A stretch of 64,000 nt of DNA from Macropodus opercularis. Its lineage: Eukaryota; Chordata; Actinopteri; Anabantiformes; Osphronemidae. The position numbers and the translations under genes are program-made. Of the stretch, positions 58,977 to 64,000 are shown in pieces (positions within the stretch are counted from its first letter, which is position 1; the number at the start of each line of letters is the position of its first letter). The notes under the pieces were generated by a model, which saw only the letters and a list, made by a program, of their open reading frames with translations, searched no databases and was not told the origin of the DNA. Location: NCBI GenBank assembly GCA_030770545.1, contig CM061105.1:15180501-15244500 (forward strand). The letters run 5' to 3'.

Positions 58977-61900
58977 TGTTTTGGGCCGGTCCTCTGACGA
59001 CATTCCCAGACTTACATCTGCTGCTGCCATTGTTGGAAATACGACTTTGTGCTGTGGGCCGTGGGAGCTTGAGGATAATTCACCGCTCCTTGCTTTGATA
59101 AACAGCCGCGTGTCTGAGTGGTTGAGGTTGTAGCTGCCAGCGATGTGCAGGGCTTTGGTTTCACGGTGGGACAATAGTTCCTCTGTAGAAGCAGGTTATC
59201 AAGCAGCACTGATACCGTCGTAAAAAACCAATCTGTGTTGTGCGGCAGACGCAGCGGAGGCCAGACTAATATGTCATCGACAGGAAATGCAGAAGTGAAG
59301 CGTTTTTTGTTCTCCGTCTGACTTTTCAATGGAAAGACACATTCAAATAGAATAAACCTGCTGTGCGGTTGTTACAATCAGCTGCAGTGCTATTGTTGTT
59401 AAGACGCACTGAAGAGTCTGCTTCCTCTTCTTTATGTCCAAGCAAAGTACAAAATAAACACCTTTGCTGTCGGGCTCAGCCTTGATATTTAGGAATGATC
59501 AGTGAGCTACGTCCCAGGAGCGACTGGGTGCACGTGGTTACTCATTGAACGGATTTACGTCCCTTGTTTGTACGTGGTAGCGAAGCCATCCACTGCGTTT
59601 ATGGCCTTTCCATGATCCTCGGGCTGTGCATGGCGTCTCCATCGGAAAGAGGAATTCGAGTAGGAAAAAAGGCCCTCGGCTATCAGCTCATCTCGTCAGG
59701 TGCCAAACGGGCCACAGCAGAGTGACTGAGCCTGTCTGTCTCCCAAAGCTTGTTTGACTTGAGGACGTGTTGCTGTCTGCTTTATTAAATACGCACAATC
59801 TCTCCCCAGTCGCCTGTGATTTGGTTCGTTTTTCATGTTTCGCGTGATAAATGTGTCGTGAGAGGCTGGAGCTCATAAAGCCGTGAGGCAGGTACCTAAT
59901 GAACTTGAAGGCGGAAAGCGTTCGAGGAACCTGTTTCCACCCTGCAGGCGTGAACGAAAACCACGACTCTTAACACACTCACAAGACGTCTGCAGCTCGG
60001 ACAGACTGTTTAGAAGGACAGAGTTTTTGAATGTAGCGCTGAGCTTGGTGGATCAAAATGCAAATAAAAGGGAAACAGGAGAGTTGAAAATACAGAGTTT
60101 GGACAAAGTGAGATCTTTGTAGACCTTTCTGCGTTTTTCTAGTTGTTGCTTCCACTGTTAGGTGTGGCACCTTCTGTACTGACCCCAGGTCAGTGCCAGG
60201 AGTCGCCGGTGGAAAAGAGAACAATGGCTTCACAGACAACACACAATGTGAGAACATGTCAGAAGAAAGCATCAGTTGAAACTCAATATGCAGCATTTAG
60301 CCTCTTCCTGTGTGGTCCATTAGCCTGTTGCACTCAGTGGTGCATTTGAATCTGAGTCACTGTTTGTGCTACATTATTGTTAATTCCTCCGATTTTTCCC
60401 AACGAGTTCCTGGATTGGTTAAAAGCTATTGTGTTCCCTTTGCAGTTTAAAGGTCAGACCTGCAAACAGGTAAAATGTGTCTCACGCTGATATAAAAACT
60501 TATTTCCTGACTCTACGGTGCAGCTGACTGTATTTTGGCCAGTGTGAAGGTGAATGTGTTGACATCTGATCGTATCGTGTGGTGATGTTATGATAAGATG
60601 TTATCTGTTTCAGCCTATGGATGTCATAACTATTAATGTCGAGCCAGTCCTGATCAGGCTTGTCTGGTAGTTTTCATTGCTCGACTACCTATGAAAAAGA
60701 GTTTTCTTTGCCCGTGTTATTAGCGCATTACATGCTTCACTGCAAGGGTGCGGTAGGGAATCAATCACGATCAGCCTGTAACTTTGCAGTGTTTGATGGA
60801 AAGGGAGTAGCGGCAGGTATTAACTAGTCCAATGCAAACAGAAGAGGTTTTGCTGTGTTGGGACGTTGGGGACCACATACTGTAGCTCCTGCAAGAAAAA
60901 GAAAGCAAAGTGATGCTGCAGGGTTTATCGCTCAGTCAACATCATTTAGACGCCAGGAAAATCGTCTGCTACAATAGGAGGTTACTTTTAAAGGGCATTT
61001 ACTCATGAGCAAGGTAAACATCCTCAGACATGCAGAATCACTTGTTAACTGATACCCGTGTTGCCTCCAGGTTTCTTTCACTCCGTTTGCACGGGTCTGC
61101 TTCTTGTGATAAGTTGCAGAATGTGAAATTTGACTTTCAGACCTTATTGTAGTTCGCGTCTCTTAATAGAACTTAAACATATTCAGTGGGTGGGCAAGAT
61201 AAGTGGAAACCATACGTGACCATGCACGAGAACCCTGCGATGTGCAGACCGAGCTCGAGTGAATGTCGCCTTCCCCGCAGAAACCCCTGAGCCTTTCAAC
61301 AAAAGCTTCTTTATTCGGGGCCTTGTTGTCCTCTTCGACACAGACTTATCTGTCTTCCTTGACCTTAACTTGCCATGTAGACATGACTTTACAGCCCTGT
61401 GTCAACAGTGAGGACACAGGCATCGCTCTAAAACCCACGAAGGCTGCAACTAAGTTATTTTGTTTGGACCAGGGGAGCGAATCCTTCATGCAAATATCAG
61501 TAGATATTCTCTCAGGGCATGAAATAGTAAACAGGTGAGAGTGAGGAGACCGATGGCATTAGATGAAGGAGCTGCACATTCCCGTGTTGGACTCCAGCGC
61601 TTTTTTATGAGTGTGAGGAATAATTGTTGGGACATTACACTGAAAACCACATGTGATAATCTAATTCAGAGGAAGAGTCAAGGATCACAGAAGACAACAG
61701 GAACCACACTCGCGCGTCATGGTTGCCTAAACCAAATTTTGTTCCATCTCGTCAAAGTAGTCGACTAATAAGTTAATTATCCCCCGACATTTCGCTCCCC
61801 AGAGACCTGGTGAGGTCGAAATGCTGTGGATTGTAAATGCCTCGAGGTTTGTCTCCAAAACTACAATGAAACCAACAAACACTCTGATAATAGACAGTGA

Positions 61901-63294
61901 TGTGTATTTCTGGCAAGCTAATAACAAGACGTTCCCCCTTCGTGACACAGCGGAGTTGGATGATCGTGCTGCTGGCAGCTTGTTGTGGTGAGCTGTTAAA
62001 GAAGAACAAACTAAAAGAAGACGTCAGCCTTTCTGTCGGCCACGGTTCCAGCGATTTTACAAGCCAGCATCACCTCTCAGGGATTTCATTAGCATCGTAA
62101 AATGTATTTCAGCCCAGTCATTTACAGATGAGATGACACGGTGCTTTGTGGCAGCGCAGCCGGGACGAGGCTGAGCTACAGAGCTGATATGTGAATTGTT
62201 TAAGCCCCTGATCACTTTGCCTCGTGTGCTGCCTGCTCACATCTTCATCGCAGCGTTTTCAAAATCGCAGCCAGTAAAAGGGAGGAATTTAGGAAGGAAG
62301 TGAGATCCGACCCTCCTGTTGTAAGAGCTCACACTAAAACTTTAGAGAGCGAAGAAGATATGGTAGAACACGAACTGCAGTCCCACATAGACACTTAAAG
62401 CACCACTGATAAATGATCGATATCTGCCGCTCTCTTATCGTTTTCACAACAACCCACTTCAGCTTGACAGCGGCGTGTCTGCGGAGAACGGCTCCTCGTA
62501 GAAATACCCTGGGGAGCAGGTCTGGACTAGTGCCAGGCAGTGAGGATTAGCTCTGGACCTGCAGCCTATACGCTGCATCAACTGCTTCATTCTGAGCTGA
62601 TTGGGAGGCAGCCTGTGTGGGGTTTTAATATGAACCCAGCTGAGTATTAATACAATAATCAGGCTCCCTTAACATTACAGCAGATTAAATACATTCAAAC
62701 CCCGCTTGGGTTTTGAGGTCAAAGGTCAGGCACACAACCGTAGGGAAATTACATTTTCCTGTTCCTATTGCTACTCTGGCTTGGTAATGCAGCTTTTTGG
62801 CTGATTATTAAGCGATGGTGTCCTCTGCATTCAAGAAATATGGTGATCGGAACTCCCCCAAGATTTATGCTGCTTTCAAATGCTTGGCAGCAGGTCGTAG
62901 ATTGGACAAACATCTGTAACGAATTAGGGAACGTTTAGTGAGGTCTAGGTACGTAGCAAAATCGGAGAAAATCAAATTGAAACATCAATTTATGATGGTT
63001 GTTAGCTACGTTAAACAATACAACGTAATGAGCGTGTTGGCGACTGGCCAGACAAACATTTTTCAGAGCTCACTGGAGAATAGCTTATATTTATAGTTTT
63101 CATTGTCCTCATGCAAAGTTACTGAGCCACAAGAGGCGTTGTATGTCCTTGTTTTTACAATAAAGGTTAATAAACAGCTCCTGTCGGATGTGGTGTACGT
63201 CCCCTTCATTGTGCCCAGACAGCTCTGACCCCTGGGAATAGTCATGAAAGGTCTCTTTAGTCTGTCAAGGTGACCTCCATAAGACTGCAAACAA

Positions 63295-63399
63295 GCAGAA
63301 CTTTGCCCAGAGCATCACACTGCCACCACCGTCTTTCAGACAACATCCTGGTGCCACTCTGGACACGTTCCGACTCATCCAGCCATCACAGTCGTGATG
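63295..63399 (-). mobile_element. Tc1/mariner-type transposase relic
   Basis: The - strand gives 35 codons without a stop, including HHDCDG, VAPGCC and GGGSVMLWAKFC. This matches the part of Tc1-like transposases that runs from the HHVDGR region to GGGSVMLWAMFC, next to the catalytic core. Neighbouring sequence has decayed beyond recognition, and I see no terminal inverted repeats. It is a fossil fragment, not an active element. Confidence 0.65.
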
Positions 63400-63711
63400 C
63401 TTGTCCATCTTTCAGCCTCCATGCATACGTGAATAGATGTTTACCTGCTGCATAAACACGTGACCTCTTGTAACCAAATAATAACAGTGGTTTTAGGACT
63501 TACAGGCCAACACTAAATGTCACTTTATGAAGATAATGTTCTGTGTGTAATGCAAAGTAATCACTGCTATAAAGCTGGTTATGTTTGTGTATAATTTAAT
63601 GGCTTAGCAGGAGGAAGTCGCTTCCTCTTTTTAACCTCAGCTGGACATTGAATAACTCCAGCGTTGGAAGGTTTCCCACTTGTGCACTGATTGTCCACGG
63701 TTTTGGGCCTG

Positions 63712-63731
63712 GTGTGTGTGTGTGTGTGTGT
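63712..63731. repeat. TG microsatellite
   Basis: About ten uninterrupted GT units near the right edge of the window. Confidence 0.9.
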
Positions 63732-64000
63732 TTATCAGCAGTGTAGCTGATAGCAGAAAAGGGTCTAGTCTTGGCGAGTGTGATGCCTTTGATGAGTGAT
63801 GTGAAGCAGCCAGGCCTTAGGTTGTGTAGTCCCTGTGTGCCTGTGTAGTGAGTGGGCGGCCTTCAAACGCGATCATCTTAAACAAGCTAACGCATTGTTT
63901 GGGAGCTTTGTTAGCCGTGTGGTGTGCTGTATTTGTCAGGAACAGGATAACGCCCCGCAGTTAACAATGGGTGAAATCTAAGCTGTAGGCTTGTGGAAGG

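Larger units (their letters stand above)
55891..64000. other. Probable long first intron of the gene starting at 55812
   Basis: No exon I can support on either strand over about 8 kb, apart from microsatellites and a transposase relic. It may equally be partly intergenic, because the downstream exons are not in the window. Confidence 0.4.

Overview
The window looks like a piece of a ray-finned (teleost, probably percomorph) fish chromosome. The recognisable proteins are vertebrate orthologues split by short GT-AG introns, the genes are closely packed on the left, and there are remnants of fish-type non-LTR and Tc1/mariner elements. There are no bacterial-type operons, no CRISPR array and no rRNA or tRNA gene that I can see. 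Exon coordinates below were placed by hand from reading frame, splice sites and recalled family sequence. They sum to intact reading frames in every complete multi-exon gene.

Left part (1-19.8 kb, all + strand): the last exons of a mucolipin channel gene (mcoln3-like), then ssx2ip (centrosome/adhesion coiled-coil protein), gng5 (G protein gamma-5), fuz (planar-polarity/ciliogenesis effector, coding region in one exon) and an alanine aminotransferase gene (gpt2l-like). The trio MCOLN2/3-SSX2IP-GNG5 is also linked on human 1p22, so this is an old block.

Middle (19.8-36.3 kb): a gene-poor stretch, then c1ql3 (secreted synaptic C1q-like protein), then phosphotriesterase-related (pter). C1QL3 and PTER are also neighbours in human. 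Here pter is present twice as a tail-to-tail inverted duplication: copy A on +, copy B on -. An 833-bp core differs by only about four bases between the copies, introns included, while both flanks have diverged. A third, degraded pter last-exon fragment lies between the copies. PTER hydrolyses N-acetyltaurine in mammals. Both copies keep the metal-binding residues, but copy A has two altered patches in exon 1.

Right part (36.3-64 kb): a tandem pair of small five-exon genes for secreted six-cysteine proteins that I cannot assign to a family, with a shared promoter block; then mmp16 (membrane-type matrix metalloproteinase) on the - strand over about 8 kb with a long 3' UTR; then non-coding sequence; then one signal-peptide first exon of an unidentified + strand gene whose remaining exons probably lie beyond the window. 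A Tc1/mariner transposase relic is near the right end.

The points most worth following are the homogenised pter palindrome with its locally divergent exon 1, and the unrecognised secreted gene pair beside it.
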